A stretch of DNA of 64,000 bases, taken from Microcella putealis. Its GTDB lineage: Bacteria > Actinomycetota > Actinomycetes > Actinomycetales > Microbacteriaceae. Location of the stretch: assembly GCF_004216575.1 (NCBI RefSeq), contig NZ_SGWW01000001.1, positions 744,001-808,000 on the forward strand. The letters run 5' to 3'. The notes under the pieces were generated by a model that saw only the letters and a program-made list of their open reading frames with translations, made no database searches and was not told where the DNA came from. Positions 36,185-48,353 of this stretch are shown piece by piece. Each line of letters begins with the position of its first letter. The stretch's first letter is position 1. The translations under genes and the position numbers were made by a program.

Positions 36185-36697
36185 CTAGCGCGGCGTCGGG
36201 ACGAGCGTGACCGAGCGGATGCGCGCATCCGCGACCTCGACGGTCATCACGGTACCGACGGGCTGGCGGCGGCGATCGGTCGGCGAGCCGGGGTTCAGCA
36301 GGCGCAGGCCGCTCGGCGTCGTCGAATCCCACGGGATGTGCGAGTGGCCGAACACCAGCAGATCGGCGGGGTCGGACGAGCCTGGCCCGAAGCGTTCATC
36401 GCAGCGCCTCTCGCGCCCGGCGGCGGCACCGGTCTCGTGGATGACGGCGATGCGCACCCCCTCGACCTCGACGCGGGCAACCTCGCCCAGCCGCTGCCAG
36501 ACCGCGGGCCCATCGTTGTTGCCAGCCACCCCCACCAGGCGGGATGCGCGCCCCGCAAGCGCGTCAACGGTCGCCTCATCGACCCAGTCCCCCGCGTGAA
36601 TCACGAGGTCGGCCTCGTCGACCAGCCGCCACACCTGCGGTTGCAACTCTTTTGCGCGCACGGGGAGGTGCGTGTCGCTGATCAGTAGGAGTCTCAC
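36185..36697 (-). CDS. metallophosphoesterase (YfcE/MJ0936 type)
   Basis: A 170-residue calcineurin-like phosphoesterase. Metal ligands are visible: Asp and His in SDTHL (7-11), Asp in HAGDW, Asn and Asp in GNNDG, His in VIHETG and GHSHIP. Family members are small phosphodiesterases with broad activity. GTG at 36697 overlaps the stop of the kinase-acetyltransferase gene (GTGA), so translation is coupled. Confidence 0.93.
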   Translation of the reverse strand: MRLLLISDTHLPVRAKELQPQVWRLVDEADLVIHAGDWVDEATVDALAGRASRLVGVAGNNDGPAVWQRLGEVARVEVEGVRIAVIHETGAAAGRERRCDERFGPGSSDPADLLVFGHSHIPWDSTTPSGLRLLNPGSPTDRRRQPVGTVMTVEVADARIRSVTLVPTPR

Positions 36698-37596
36698 TCC
36701 GCTCCCCCGGACCGGTCGCGCGCCTCGTCGCTGATGAGGCGCTTACCCATGCTGACGACCTCGTCGACGGCGAAGCCGAGGTGGCGGTAAAAGCCGACCG
36801 CGGCCTCATTGTCGGCGCGCACCTGCAGGTTCACTTTCGGACAGCCGAGAGCTGCAAGCTCACGCTCGACATGGGCGACGAGCGCACGACCGACCCCATC
36901 CCCGCGCACCGTGCGCGCCGTCGCGAGGTAATTCATCCAGCCGCGGTGCCCGTCGAAGCCCGCCATGACCGCGCCGACGATCACATCATCCTTACCGGTC
37001 GCGACGACGAAAAGCTCGGGCTGCACCGACAGCTTGCGCGCAATGTCGGCGCGGGGGTCATTCCACGGACGCAGCAAACCTGCCTCCTGCCACAGGGCGA
37101 CGACGTGATCCTCATCAGCCGGCACGAATGTGCGGATGCGAATTGCGGCGCCGCCGCCCGACATCAACCGCGCGACCTTGTCGGCGAGCTCGGCGACCGG
37201 ACGTTGTCCGTCGAGCTCGTGCGTTGCGCTGCGGCGCAGCAGCGGCTCGACCTCAGCCGTGTAGCGGCGAATGTCGGCGCGCTCCTCCGCCGTGCGTCCG
37301 TACGTGTTGTTCGCGCGGGTGGCGACCCGGTCGAGCAGCACGTCGATGGGCGCGCTCAGCAGCACGACTGCGTCGAAACGGTCGTAGAAGGCGCCCTGGT
37401 TCTCAACCGTGCCGGAGACGACCAGGTCATCATGGGCGGCGAGCAGTGCATCCATTTTCTCGACACGCCAGAGGCGATCATCGATCGTGTACCCGCCGTA
37501 GTCGGTGTCGACGGCAGTGACGCCGCGACGCGCCAACTCGGCGAGGAGCGTCGACTTACCGGCCCCCGACATACCCGTGATCAGGATGCGCGCCAT
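36694..37596 (-). CDS. fusion: P-loop kinase-like domain and YpeA-type GNAT acetyltransferase
   Basis: A single 300-residue protein with two domains. Residues 1-145 are an AAA/nucleotide-kinase-like P-loop domain with Walker A GMSGAGKST (8-16) and a DYGGY substrate loop. Residues 150-290 match the GNAT protein YpeA: LWQEAGLLRPWNDPRADI, GFDGHRGWMNYLA, and LGCPKVNLQVRADNEAAVGFYRHLGF. I see no frameshift. Substrates are unknown. ATG at 37596 has TAGGCT six bases upstream. The next gene starts within its stop. Confidence 0.9.
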   Translation of the reverse strand: MARILITGMSGAGKSTLLAELARRGVTAVDTDYGGYTIDDRLWRVEKMDALLAAHDDLVVSGTVENQGAFYDRFDAVVLLSAPIDVLLDRVATRANNTYGRTAEERADIRRYTAEVEPLLRRSATHELDGQRPVAELADKVARLMSGGGAAIRIRTFVPADEDHVVALWQEAGLLRPWNDPRADIARKLSVQPELFVVATGKDDVIVGAVMAGFDGHRGWMNYLATARTVRGDGVGRALVAHVERELAALGCPKVNLQVRADNEAAVGFYRHLGFAVDEVVSMGKRLISDEARDRSGGAE

Positions 37597-37650
37597 GGGT
37601 CGAGCCTAGGCAACAGCCACGCGCCACCGCTCAGATCGCGAGAGAACCCT

Positions 37651-38703
37651 CTACGCCAGCGACTCGACCGGCGCGCGCAGCGCCGGCGCGACATCACGCA
37701 TGATCGCCTCGAGGATGCGCGCGTTGAAGTCGACACCCAACTGATTCGGCACCGTGATGAGCAGCGTGTCCGCAGCCTGCACGGCCTGGTCGCGCGACAG
37801 CTCCTCGGCGAGGCGGTCGGGGGTGCCGATGTACTGGCGGCCGAAGCGCGAGCGGGCTCCGTCGAGGATGCCGACCTGGTCGCGCTGCTCCGCTTGGGCG
37901 TGCAGGCCGAAGTAGTGCTCGGTCTCGTCGTCGATCAGCGGGATCACGCTGCGGCTCACCGACACCCGCGGCTCGTGCTCGTGACCAGCCGACGCCCACG
38001 CCGCGCGGAACAACGCGATCTGCTCGGCCTGCAGCTCGTCGAACGGCACACCCGTGTCTTCAGTCAGCAGCGTCGAACTCATCAGGTTCATGCCCTGCTC
38101 GGCCGCCCACACCGCGGTCGCCCGCGTGCCGGCACCCCACCAGATGCGTTGCGCCAGCCCCGGCGCCTGCGGAGTCACCGGCAAGAGCCCCGCCATGCCC
38201 ACCATCTGCGGGTTCGCCGGCGCAAGCCCCGCCCCCGTGATGGCCTCGCGGAACGCCGCCGTGTGGCGCCTCGCCATGTCGGCGTCCGTCTCGTCGTCGC
38301 GCACGCCGTCGCCCGCGCCCGGAACATGGCCGAACACCTCGTAGCCGGCAATCGACGTCTCGGGTGACCCGCGGCTGATGCCCAGGTGCAGACGCCCGCC
38401 ACTGATGAGGTCGGTGGCCGCGGCGTTTTCGGCCATCGCGAGCGGGTTCTCGTAGCGCATGTCGATGACGCCCGTACCGAGCTCGATCCGCGACGTTCGG
38501 GCCGCCGCGGCGGCGAGCATCGGGTACGGCGACGAGTAGTTCTTCGCGAAGTGGTGCACGCGGTAGTACGCCCCGTCGACGCCGACCTCCTCGGCGGCAA
38601 CCGCCAACTCGATGCCCTGCAGAATCGCGTCGCCGCCCGTGCGGGTCAGTGAGCCCTGCACGTTGCTCCAGTTACCGAACGACAGAAAGCCGATGCGCGT
38701 CAT
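37651..38703 (-). CDS. LLM-class flavin-dependent oxidoreductase
   Basis: A 350-residue luciferase-like monooxygenase-fold protein (TIM barrel binding FMN or F420). Typical parts are EEVGVDGAYYRVHHF near residues 37-52, the SSPYPMLAAAAARTSRIELGTGV strand, and the ENPLAMAENAAATDLISGGRLHLGISRG phosphate-site region. Substrate unknown. The start ATG at 38703 lies near a CGCAT-GG-ATGCG palindrome (38715-38726) that may be a regulator or terminator site for the preceding EamA gene. Confidence 0.92.
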   Translation of the reverse strand: MTRIGFLSFGNWSNVQGSLTRTGGDAILQGIELAVAAEEVGVDGAYYRVHHFAKNYSSPYPMLAAAAARTSRIELGTGVIDMRYENPLAMAENAAATDLISGGRLHLGISRGSPETSIAGYEVFGHVPGAGDGVRDDETDADMARRHTAAFREAITGAGLAPANPQMVGMAGLLPVTPQAPGLAQRIWWGAGTRATAVWAAEQGMNLMSSTLLTEDTGVPFDELQAEQIALFRAAWASAGHEHEPRVSVSRSVIPLIDDETEHYFGLHAQAEQRDQVGILDGARSRFGRQYIGTPDRLAEELSRDQAVQAADTLLITVPNQLGVDFNARILEAIMRDVAPALRAPVESLA

Positions 38704-38731
38704 GCTGATGCAAACGCATGGATGCGCGTGG

Positions 38732-39682
38732 CTATTCCATGGGACGCGCGGGCGGGGCGGGCGCCGCGGTGGCGACCGGTCCCGTGGGCGGGTGCGCAGC
38801 ATCCGCCCCCTTCGTCGCGCCGGGGCGCGTCGTCAGGAAGACGCCCGCGAGCACGATCGCGCCGCCGATCAGCTCGCCGAGGGTGATGAGGTCGCCGAAG
38901 ACGAACGCGATCAGCGCCGTGAACACGGGCAGCAGGTTCAGGAAGACGCCGGTCTTCGACGGGCCGAGGTTCGTCACGGCGATGTTCCACAGCAGGTACG
39001 ACATGGCCGACGGGAAGATGATGATCCACGCCAGGCCCAGCCACGCTTCGCCGCTCGGGCCCGCAGCAATGCCCGGCAACCCGACCACCGCGAGCAGCGG
39101 CAGCATGACGACCACGCTCAGCGCCGCCTGCACGGCGGTCGCCGTAATCGGCGGGGTCTTGACGCGGCGGCTGACGATGACATACGCCGTCCAGACGCTG
39201 ATCGCGCCGAGCATGAGCAGGTCACCCGGCGAGAAGACGAGTGCGAACTCGCCCGAGCCGGTGAAGACCACGATGAGAACGCCGACAAACGAGATGGCGA
39301 TGCCGAGAGCGCCCATTTTCAGGATGCGCTCGCCGAGAAAAATGACTGCCGCAATCGCGATGACCGCCGGATTGATGGCGCTGATGACGGATGCCGTCAC
39401 GGGCGAGGTGGTCGCCAGCGCCGCGTAGAGAAACAGGGTGTACCCGACCATGCCGAGGATCGCCTGCAGCGTGTGCAGCGGCCACTCGCGGAGGGCCGAT
39501 CGCCAGTTCGGCTTCTCGAGCCACCAGGCGACGAGTACCAGAATCGGCACCGCGCCAAGCCAGCGCAGCCAGGTCAGCTCGATGGGGGTGAACTCGTCGA
39601 CGACGAGGGCGGCGACCACGAAGTTCGACGCCCAGAACAGCTGGGCAAAAACCGGTGGGCTAAAGCGACGAAGGGCGTTCAC
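38732..39682 (-). CDS. EamA/DMT-family transporter
   Basis: A 316-residue protein with ten hydrophobic helices in two EamA repeats (for example FWASNFVVAALVVDEFTPIELTWLRWL and the second-half MSYLLWNIAVTNLGPSKTGVF), then a Pro/Ala-rich tail. Substrate unknown. GTG at 39682 has TAGCCT seven bases upstream, so it is probably leaderless. It precedes the LLM oxidoreductase gene on the same strand. Confidence 0.9.
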   Translation of the reverse strand: MNALRRFSPPVFAQLFWASNFVVAALVVDEFTPIELTWLRWLGAVPILVLVAWWLEKPNWRSALREWPLHTLQAILGMVGYTLFLYAALATTSPVTASVISAINPAVIAIAAVIFLGERILKMGALGIAISFVGVLIVVFTGSGEFALVFSPGDLLMLGAISVWTAYVIVSRRVKTPPITATAVQAALSVVVMLPLLAVVGLPGIAAGPSGEAWLGLAWIIIFPSAMSYLLWNIAVTNLGPSKTGVFLNLLPVFTALIAFVFGDLITLGELIGGAIVLAGVFLTTRPGATKGADAAHPPTGPVATAAPAPPARPME

Positions 39683-39751
39683 GGTCTCCAGGCTAGGGCC
39701 GCGCGGCGAGCCCGGGCGCCCACGTCGGCGGCTCATGCGAGCATCGATGCC

Positions 39752-40366
39752 GTGCCCCTCGACTTCACCGCCATCGACTTTGAGACCGCCAACGGCCACG
39801 CGGCGAGCGCCTGTTCGGTCGGGCTGGTGAAGGTGCGCGATGGCCGGGTCGTCGATCGCACGTCGTGGCTGATCAAGCCGCCGTTCGGCTACGACGTCAT
39901 GAACGAGTGGAACACCCGCATCCACGGCATCACGGCCGCCGACATCGTTGACGCCCCGCTCTGGAGCGAGCAGTTCGACGAGCTGTGGGGCTTCGTCGAC
40001 GGCGACCTGCTGGCCGCGCACAACGCCGGCTTCGACATGGGCGTGCTGCAGGCCGCGTGCCGCGCGAGCGGCCTCGACGTGCCCGACGCGCGGTACCTGT
40101 GCAGCCTGCGGGTGGCCCGCAAGACCTACCACCTTGACTCGTACCGCCTGCCAGTGGCGGCGATGGCGGCCGGCTTTGACGACTTCGCCCACCACGACGC
40201 ACTCGCGGACGCCGAGGCGTGCGCCGCGATCGTCGTCCACGCGGCAAAGCGCCACGGGGTCGACACCGCCGACGAGCTCGCCGCCGTCTGCAGCACCCGC
40301 ATCGGGGCGATCGGCCGGCGCGCCGAGGAGGACGCCGCCGACCGCCGCCCCGCCGCGCTCGCCTGA
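39752..40366 (+). CDS. DnaQ-like 3'-5' exonuclease
   Basis: A 204-residue DEDDh exonuclease. Catalytic acidic residues are Asp and Glu in IDFETAN (about 8-12), Asp in NAGFDMGV, and the His-Asp pair in HHDALADAEA. It resembles the polymerase III epsilon family, probably acting in DNA repair or processing. Start GTG at 39752; the sequence before it in the same frame is not protein-like. Confidence 0.92.
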   Translation: MPLDFTAIDFETANGHAASACSVGLVKVRDGRVVDRTSWLIKPPFGYDVMNEWNTRIHGITAADIVDAPLWSEQFDELWGFVDGDLLAAHNAGFDMGVLQAACRASGLDVPDARYLCSLRVARKTYHLDSYRLPVAAMAAGFDDFAHHDALADAEACAAIVVHAAKRHGVDTADELAAVCSTRIGAIGRRAEEDAADRRPAALA

Positions 40367-40392
40367 GCTCGCGACGCCGCCGTCCGGCGCGG

Positions 40393-40992
40393 CTAGCCCT
40401 TTCGCACGCTCACCGACACGGGCGTCGGGTTCTGGAAGAGGTCGAGCACCGGGCAGTGCGCGTCGACGACCTCGCGCAGGTAGTCGTAGCGCTCGGCCGA
40501 CTCGGGGCCGGTCAGGGTCACGACGAGGCGCACCTCGCTGAAACCGGCGCGAACCGTCTCATCGATGCCGAACAGGCGCCGCGCATCCAGGTCGCCCTCT
40601 GCCTCGATGGCGACGTCGAGCAGCGTGATGCCGAGCGCCTGGGCGTACAGGCGGTAGACGACGACCTGGCACGAGATGAGCGCGGCGAGCGCATACTCGA
40701 CGGGGCTCGCGGCGACGTCGTCTCCGGCGAGCGCCGCCGGCTCGTCGACGACGATGCGGTGCGAGCCGGCGCGAATGGCGCTCGCGACCGCGCCCTCCCC
40801 CACGCCGGATGCGCGGAAGCTCAGCTGCGCGGTCGCCGGGTTGTCCGCAATGCGGTCTCCCCAGACGGATGCGGCGCTCGCGAGCCGCTCGGCTCGCTCG
40901 CTGATCGAGACGGCCGGGATCTCGGGGGCCGCGGGGACGGCTGCCGAAGACGCAGTGGACGGGGATACGGGGGCGCCAGTGAGAAGTGTCAT
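40393..40992 (-). CDS. OsmC-family protein
   Basis: A 199-residue protein. The Ala/Pro-rich first 30 residues precede an OsmC-like domain. The two conserved cysteines of the peroxidase site are in LISCQVVVY and AHCPVLDLF. OsmC/Ohr proteins reduce organic hydroperoxides. This one belongs to the general OsmC branch, so activity is not certain. ATG at 40992 has TAGCGT six bases upstream (leaderless). Confidence 0.9.
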   Translation of the reverse strand: MTLLTGAPVSPSTASSAAVPAAPEIPAVSISERAERLASAASVWGDRIADNPATAQLSFRASGVGEGAVASAIRAGSHRIVVDEPAALAGDDVAASPVEYALAALISCQVVVYRLYAQALGITLLDVAIEAEGDLDARRLFGIDETVRAGFSEVRLVVTLTGPESAERYDYLREVVDAHCPVLDLFQNPTPVSVSVRKG

Positions 40993-41044
40993 GCGGGGAC
41001 GCTAGAGGCGCGACCGAGCGCGCGTCGAGCATCCCTGAAACGCA

Positions 41045-41081
41045 GTGACACCCCGCGACGCGGAAGGTCACGGGGTGTCAC
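41045..41081 (-). terminator. 11-bp perfect hairpin downstream of mmsA
   Basis: Arms GTGACACCCCG (41045-41055) and its complement (41071-41081) flank a 15-base loop, starting 33 bases after the mmsA stop on the minus strand. It separates mmsA from the OsmC gene promoter. No T-run. Confidence 0.75.
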
Positions 41082-41114
41082 GCGGCGTCACTGAACGGGG
41101 TCGGTGTGCGCCAG

Positions 41115-42602
<1,488 letters not shown>

Positions 42603-42643
42603 GTCTCTCCTGTGGTGTCGGCGCGCGGCGGAGCGCTGCTGCC

Positions 42644-42672
42644 AGTGTGCGCGACGCGCTCTCTGCGCTCAA
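42644..42672 (-). promoter_or_regulatory. probable mmsA promoter
   Basis: On the minus strand TTGAGC (42672-42667) and CACACT (42649-42644) form a -35/-10 pair with 17-base spacing, about 42 bases upstream of the start codon. Confidence 0.5.
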
Positions 42673-42682
42673 GGGCCAAGCA

Positions 42683-42722
42683 CGCGCATCCAATGTGCAA
42701 AAACGCAGATTCGGGATGCGCG
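42683..42722 (-). terminator. 9-bp hairpin downstream of the LysR gene
   Basis: Arms CGCGCATCC (42683-42691) and GGATGCGCG (42714-42722) flank a 22-base loop, starting 28 bases after the LysR stop. Both arms are copies of the heptamer GGATGCG that recurs through the window. Confidence 0.5.
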
Positions 42723-42749
42723 CCGCGCGCGGTCCGCGGGACGGGCGCG

Positions 42750-43664
42750 TCAGCCGCCCGGCAAGAGCTCGGCGCGACGCTCGTCGACCGCCCGAAACAG
42801 CGCATCCCGCACGATGCCGACCGCCCCCACCGCCGGGCTTTCGGGCCTGGACGACAGGGTGAAGCGCAGCCGAAACTCGACCTCGCCGGGCAGCACGGGC
42901 ACGAGCGTGGTGTCACCCTCGGCCATGAAGGCGTGCACGAGGCCGATGCCGGCACCCGCGCGTACCGCCTCGTACTGCGCGAACACGTTCGTGGAGGCGA
43001 ACCCCGTGCGCATGCCGCCCAGCACCGGGGCGAGGTCGAGTTCGTGCACCGTCAGGAGGGCGTCGACGTAGAAGATCAGCTCGTGCCCCGCGAGGTCGGC
43101 GACCGAGGTGATGGGCGCGCGGTCGGCGAGGTAGGCGGGGCTCGCGTAGAGCCGCAGCGCGTAGTCGGTGAGCGCCTCGGCACGCACCCGCGCACCCGTC
43201 GCCTGTCCGATCGTGACCGCGAGGTCGAAACCTGACCCCCGCAGGCTGAGGGGCCGCGTCGAGGTCACCAGCTCGATCGTGATGCCCGGATGCGCGGACC
43301 GAACGCCCGCGAGCGCGGGCGCCACGATGAGCGATCCAAAACCGTCGGGCGCCGCGATGCGCACGGTGCCCCGCACGGCGGGGTCACCCTCGGCGATGGC
43401 CTGCACCTGGTCGAGCACGTCGTCGAGCGCTGCGGAGCGCTCGACGACTTCGCGGCCGAGGGTCGTGAGCTGCCAGCCGTCGGCCCCGCGGTCGAGCAGG
43501 CGCGCGCCGAGCGCGGCCTCCAAGCGGTCGAGTCGGCGGCGCACGGTGGTGTGGTCGATGTCGAGCAGGTCGGCGGCCGCGGTCAGGCGCCCGAGGCGGG
43601 CCACGGCGTTGAGCACGCGCAGGTCGTCGGCGCTCAGCTCGGGGCGGCGCGGCGTGCTCGGCAT
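42750..43664 (-). CDS. LysR-family transcriptional regulator
   Basis: A 304-residue protein. The N-terminal helix-turn-helix is LSADDLRVLNAVARLGRLTAAADLLDIDHTTVRRRLDRLE, and the effector-binding domain begins near residue 92 with VRGTVRIAAPDGFG. The ligand is unknown. It lies upstream of mmsA on the same strand, so it could control that gene. ATG at 43664 has TAGGGT six bases upstream, so it is leaderless. Confidence 0.92.
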   Translation of the reverse strand: MPSTPRRPELSADDLRVLNAVARLGRLTAAADLLDIDHTTVRRRLDRLEAALGARLLDRGADGWQLTTLGREVVERSAALDDVLDQVQAIAEGDPAVRGTVRIAAPDGFGSLIVAPALAGVRSAHPGITIELVTSTRPLSLRGSGFDLAVTIGQATGARVRAEALTDYALRLYASPAYLADRAPITSVADLAGHELIFYVDALLTVHELDLAPVLGGMRTGFASTNVFAQYEAVRAGAGIGLVHAFMAEGDTTLVPVLPGEVEFRLRFTLSSRPESPAVGAVGIVRDALFRAVDERRAELLPGG

Positions 43665-43730
43665 GACGCCACCCTACGGCGCGCGTGCGGCCGGCACGAC
43701 GATGTCGGAGGTGCCTGCGAGAGTGGGGTC

Positions 43731-45062
43731 ATGGAGTTCCTTCTTCCCCTGCTCATCGGTGTCGTTCTCGGCGGTGTGGTTGGCGTCGTCGTCGGCCTGT
43801 TCCTCGGGCGCCGCGGTGCCGCCCCCGCCGGCGATGACCCGGCCGTCGTCGCCGCGCGGCACGAGGCGGCGCTCGCGCAGGTGCGGGCCGACGAAGCGGC
43901 GCTCCGGGCCCAGCTGACGGCTGAGCTCGCGGGTCTGACCGCCACGACCGAGGGGCTGCGCGAGCAGGTCACCCAGGCTCAGCAGGCCCACCGCGAGTTC
44001 GTCGAGCGCACGCAGGCCGAGCAGCGCGCTCGAGAAGAGCGCGAGCGCGCTGACAGCAAGGTCTTGCAGGCGCTGACCCCGGTGCAAGAGACGCTGCGCA
44101 CCATGCAGGCGAAGGTGACCGAGCTCGAGACTCAGCGCAGCCAGCAGCACGGCCAGCTGACCCAGCAGTTGAAGACCGCGACCGAGTCGGAAGAGCGCCT
44201 GCGCGCCACCGCCGAGTCGCTCGCGAGCGCCCTGCGATCGAACAGCGTGCGCGGCGTGTGGGGCGAGACGCAGCTGCGCAACGTCGTCGAGGCGGCGGGT
44301 CTCATCGAGCGCGTCGACTTCGACACCCAGGCGAGCATCTCGTCAGATGCCGGGGCCGGTCGCCCCGACATGGTCATTCACCTGCCGGGCGGCAAGAACA
44401 TCGCGGTCGACGCGAAGGTGCCCTTCAGTGCGTACCTCGAGGCCAGCCAGATCGCGGTCACCGCGACGGGCGACGAGGGTGCGCGCCGCGAGACCCTCAT
44501 GAAGCAGCACGTCAAGGCCGTGCGCTCGCACATCGACGCCCTCGGCTCGAAGGCGTACTGGCAGGGCCTCGACGCCTCCCCCGAACTCGTGATCGCGTTC
44601 ATCCCGAGCGAATCGCTCGTGTCGAGCGCGATGGAGGCCGACCCCGCGATCATGGACTACGCCTTCTCGAAGCGCGTCGCCCTCGCCTCGCCCGTCACCC
44701 TATGGTCGGTGTTGAAGACCGTCGCCTTCTCGTGGCAGCAAGACGTGCTCACCGAAGACGCGAAGAAGCTGTTCGACCTCAGCCGCGAGCTCTACAGCCG
44801 CCTCGGCACCCTCGCCGGGCACATCGAGAAGCTCGGGCGGTCGATCGAGAGCACCGTGAAGAACTACAACGGCTTCGTCGGCTCAATGGAACGCCAGGTG
44901 CTGCCGAGCGCGCGCAAGCTGCAGCGCCTCGACGAGTCGACCGTGCTGGGGCCGCTCGCATCCATCGAAGACGGCCCCCGCGAAATCACCGCCATGGAGC
45001 TTGTCGACAATCTTCCCGAGCTTCCGGCACCCGAAACTATCGAGCAGCCGCGAGGCGACTGA
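43731..45062 (+). CDS. rmuC: DNA recombination protein RmuC homologue
   Basis: A 443-residue protein with an N-terminal membrane helix (about 3-25), a long coiled coil (about 40-170, rich in Ala, Glu, Gln and Arg), and the RmuC nuclease-like domain beginning VRGVWGETQLRNVVEAAGL and including the conserved VDAKVPFSAYLEAS. RmuC limits inversion at short repeats. ATG at 43731 starts the membrane anchor. Confidence 0.95.
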   Translation: MEFLLPLLIGVVLGGVVGVVVGLFLGRRGAAPAGDDPAVVAARHEAALAQVRADEAALRAQLTAELAGLTATTEGLREQVTQAQQAHREFVERTQAEQRAREERERADSKVLQALTPVQETLRTMQAKVTELETQRSQQHGQLTQQLKTATESEERLRATAESLASALRSNSVRGVWGETQLRNVVEAAGLIERVDFDTQASISSDAGAGRPDMVIHLPGGKNIAVDAKVPFSAYLEASQIAVTATGDEGARRETLMKQHVKAVRSHIDALGSKAYWQGLDASPELVIAFIPSESLVSSAMEADPAIMDYAFSKRVALASPVTLWSVLKTVAFSWQQDVLTEDAKKLFDLSRELYSRLGTLAGHIEKLGRSIESTVKNYNGFVGSMERQVLPSARKLQRLDESTVLGPLASIEDGPREITAMELVDNLPELPAPETIEQPRGD

Positions 45063-45120
45063 AACACCGTCACGGGTCTGGCTACGATTGCCCAACCGCC
45101 GACGCAACGATGCGCCGGCG
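45060..45120 (+). promoter_or_regulatory. acyl-CoA ligase gene promoter and leader hairpin
   Basis: TGAAAC (45060-45065) and TACGAT (45083-45088) form a -35/-10 pair with 17-base spacing. The leader then carries a near-perfect inverted repeat (CGCCGACGC and GCGCCGGCG, eight of nine paired, around 45097-45120) that could act as a leader structure or an operator. Confidence 0.45.
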
Positions 45121-45145
45121 TTCACCCCTCGGCGAAAGATCAACG

Positions 45146-46878
<1,733 letters not shown>

Positions 46879-46882
<4 letters not shown>

Positions 46883-47847
46883 TCACGTCCCTTCTCGTCA
46901 CCGCGGCAACGCAGGTGAACCCCGACGAGGTCGTCACCGACTTCGAGCAGACGCTGCTTCTGATCATGGTGTTCGTCATCATGTTCGGCCTCGGCGCCGG
47001 CCTCACCCCGCGCGACTTCAAGCTCGCGCTGAAGCGCCCGCAGGGTCTGATCATCGGCTTCGTGACGCAGTTCGGCATCATGCCGCTCTTGGCGTTCGGC
47101 CTGATCATGCTGTTCCTGTTTCAGCTCGACCCCGCCTACGCGGTTCCCGTCGCGTTTGGCGCCCTGTTGATGGGCGCCGTGCCCGCCGGCACGACGTCGA
47201 ACATCTTCACGTACTTCTCGAAGGGCAACCTCGCCCTCAGCGTGATCATGACGACGAACTCGACGCTCTGGGCGATCCTGATGACGCCGCTCGCGCTCGC
47301 GATCTACGGCTCGTTCATCTTCACGCAGGAGTCGCAACTCGAGATTCCGTTCACGAACATCGTGGCGACCCTCGTGCTCATGCTGCTGCTGCCGGTGATC
47401 GGCGGCATGATCCTGCGGCGCTACAGCGCGAACGTCGGCGCGATCATGGAGCTGCTCGGCGGCCTCATCGGGGTGTTCTTCATCCTGTTCCTGATGGCCA
47501 CGTGGGTGCCGCGCAACTGGAACCTGCTGGCAAGCACCCCCTGGCAGACCTACCTGGTCGCCATCGGCCTCGGGCTTTTCGGCATCTTCATCGCCTACAC
47601 GATCGCGCGCGCCATTCGCCTGCACCCGGCGAACGCGCGCACCATCGGGCTCGAGACGGGCATCCAGAACGGGCCGCTCGCGATCGCGATCGTGCTCGCG
47701 TCCTTTGCCGACGACCCGAACGTCGGCCTGATCCTGATCGTGCCGGCGCTCTACTCGCTGTTCATCGTGATCGTCTCGACCTTCGTGACCTTCTGGTTCC
47801 GCCGGGCGAACACCGCAGAAGAGCAGAAGATCCCGAACCTGCTGTAG
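46879..47847 (+). CDS. bile acid:sodium symporter (BASS/SBF) family transporter
   Basis: A 322-residue membrane protein with about nine to ten helices in the BASS fold. Typical elements are GLGAGLTPRDFKLALKRPQ, GAVPAGTTSNIFTYFSKGNLALSV and GLETGIQNGPLAIAI. Members take up organic acids such as pyruvate, pantothenate or bile acids with Na+. The GTG start overlaps the acyl-CoA ligase stop, so the substrate may be a carboxylic acid that the ligase then activates (inference). Confidence 0.92.
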
Positions 47848-47864
47848 CCACCGCTGCGGCAGGA

Positions 47865-47881
47865 GCCAGACAGGGTCTGGC
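47865..47881 (+). terminator. 7-bp hairpin after the ligase-transporter operon
   Basis: GCCAGAC and GTCTGGC (47865-47871 and 47875-47881) form a perfect stem with a three-base loop 18 bases after the transporter stop codon. No T-run. Confidence 0.5.
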
Positions 47882-47912
47882 CGAGCCGGCGGAGGCGGAG
47901 TAGCGTCGCGAC

Positions 47913-48317
47913 ATGATCGCCACGCGCTTCGCCTTCGCCGGCTTTGCTGTTCCCGACATCGAGGCCGCCCACGACTTCTACGGCCGCATCCTCGGCCTCG
48001 AGGTCGGGTACGCCGACATGGGTCAGCTCACCATCGACCTGCCCGGCGGCGGGTGGATCCTCGTCTACCCCAAGCCCGATCACACCCCCGCGACGTACAC
48101 CGTGCTGAACCTCGAAGTCGACGACATCGAGGTCGCCGTCGACGCGCTCATCGCCGCCGGCGTCGAGCCCGTGCGCTACGACGGTTTCGATCAGGATGCG
48201 CGCGGCATCTCCCGCGGAATCGCGCGCAACGAGGGCCCCGACATCGCCTGGATCACCGACCCGGCCGGCAACATCATCGCGGTGCTGCAGAACCCGCCGG
48301 AGGACATCGTCGCCTAG
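47913..48317 (+). CDS. VOC family protein
   Basis: A 134-residue glyoxalase-fold protein: FAFAGFAVPDIEAAHDFYGRILG at the start, then LEVDDIEVAVDALIAAGVEPV and ITDPAGNIIAVLQ. Reaction unknown. ATG at 47913 has TAGCGT six bases upstream (leaderless). Confidence 0.9.
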   Translation: MIATRFAFAGFAVPDIEAAHDFYGRILGLEVGYADMGQLTIDLPGGGWILVYPKPDHTPATYTVLNLEVDDIEVAVDALIAAGVEPVRYDGFDQDARGISRGIARNEGPDIAWITDPAGNIIAVLQNPPEDIVA

Positions 48318-48353
48318 CGGGGACGCGCTTCGGCAACGAAGCAGGCAAGAGGC

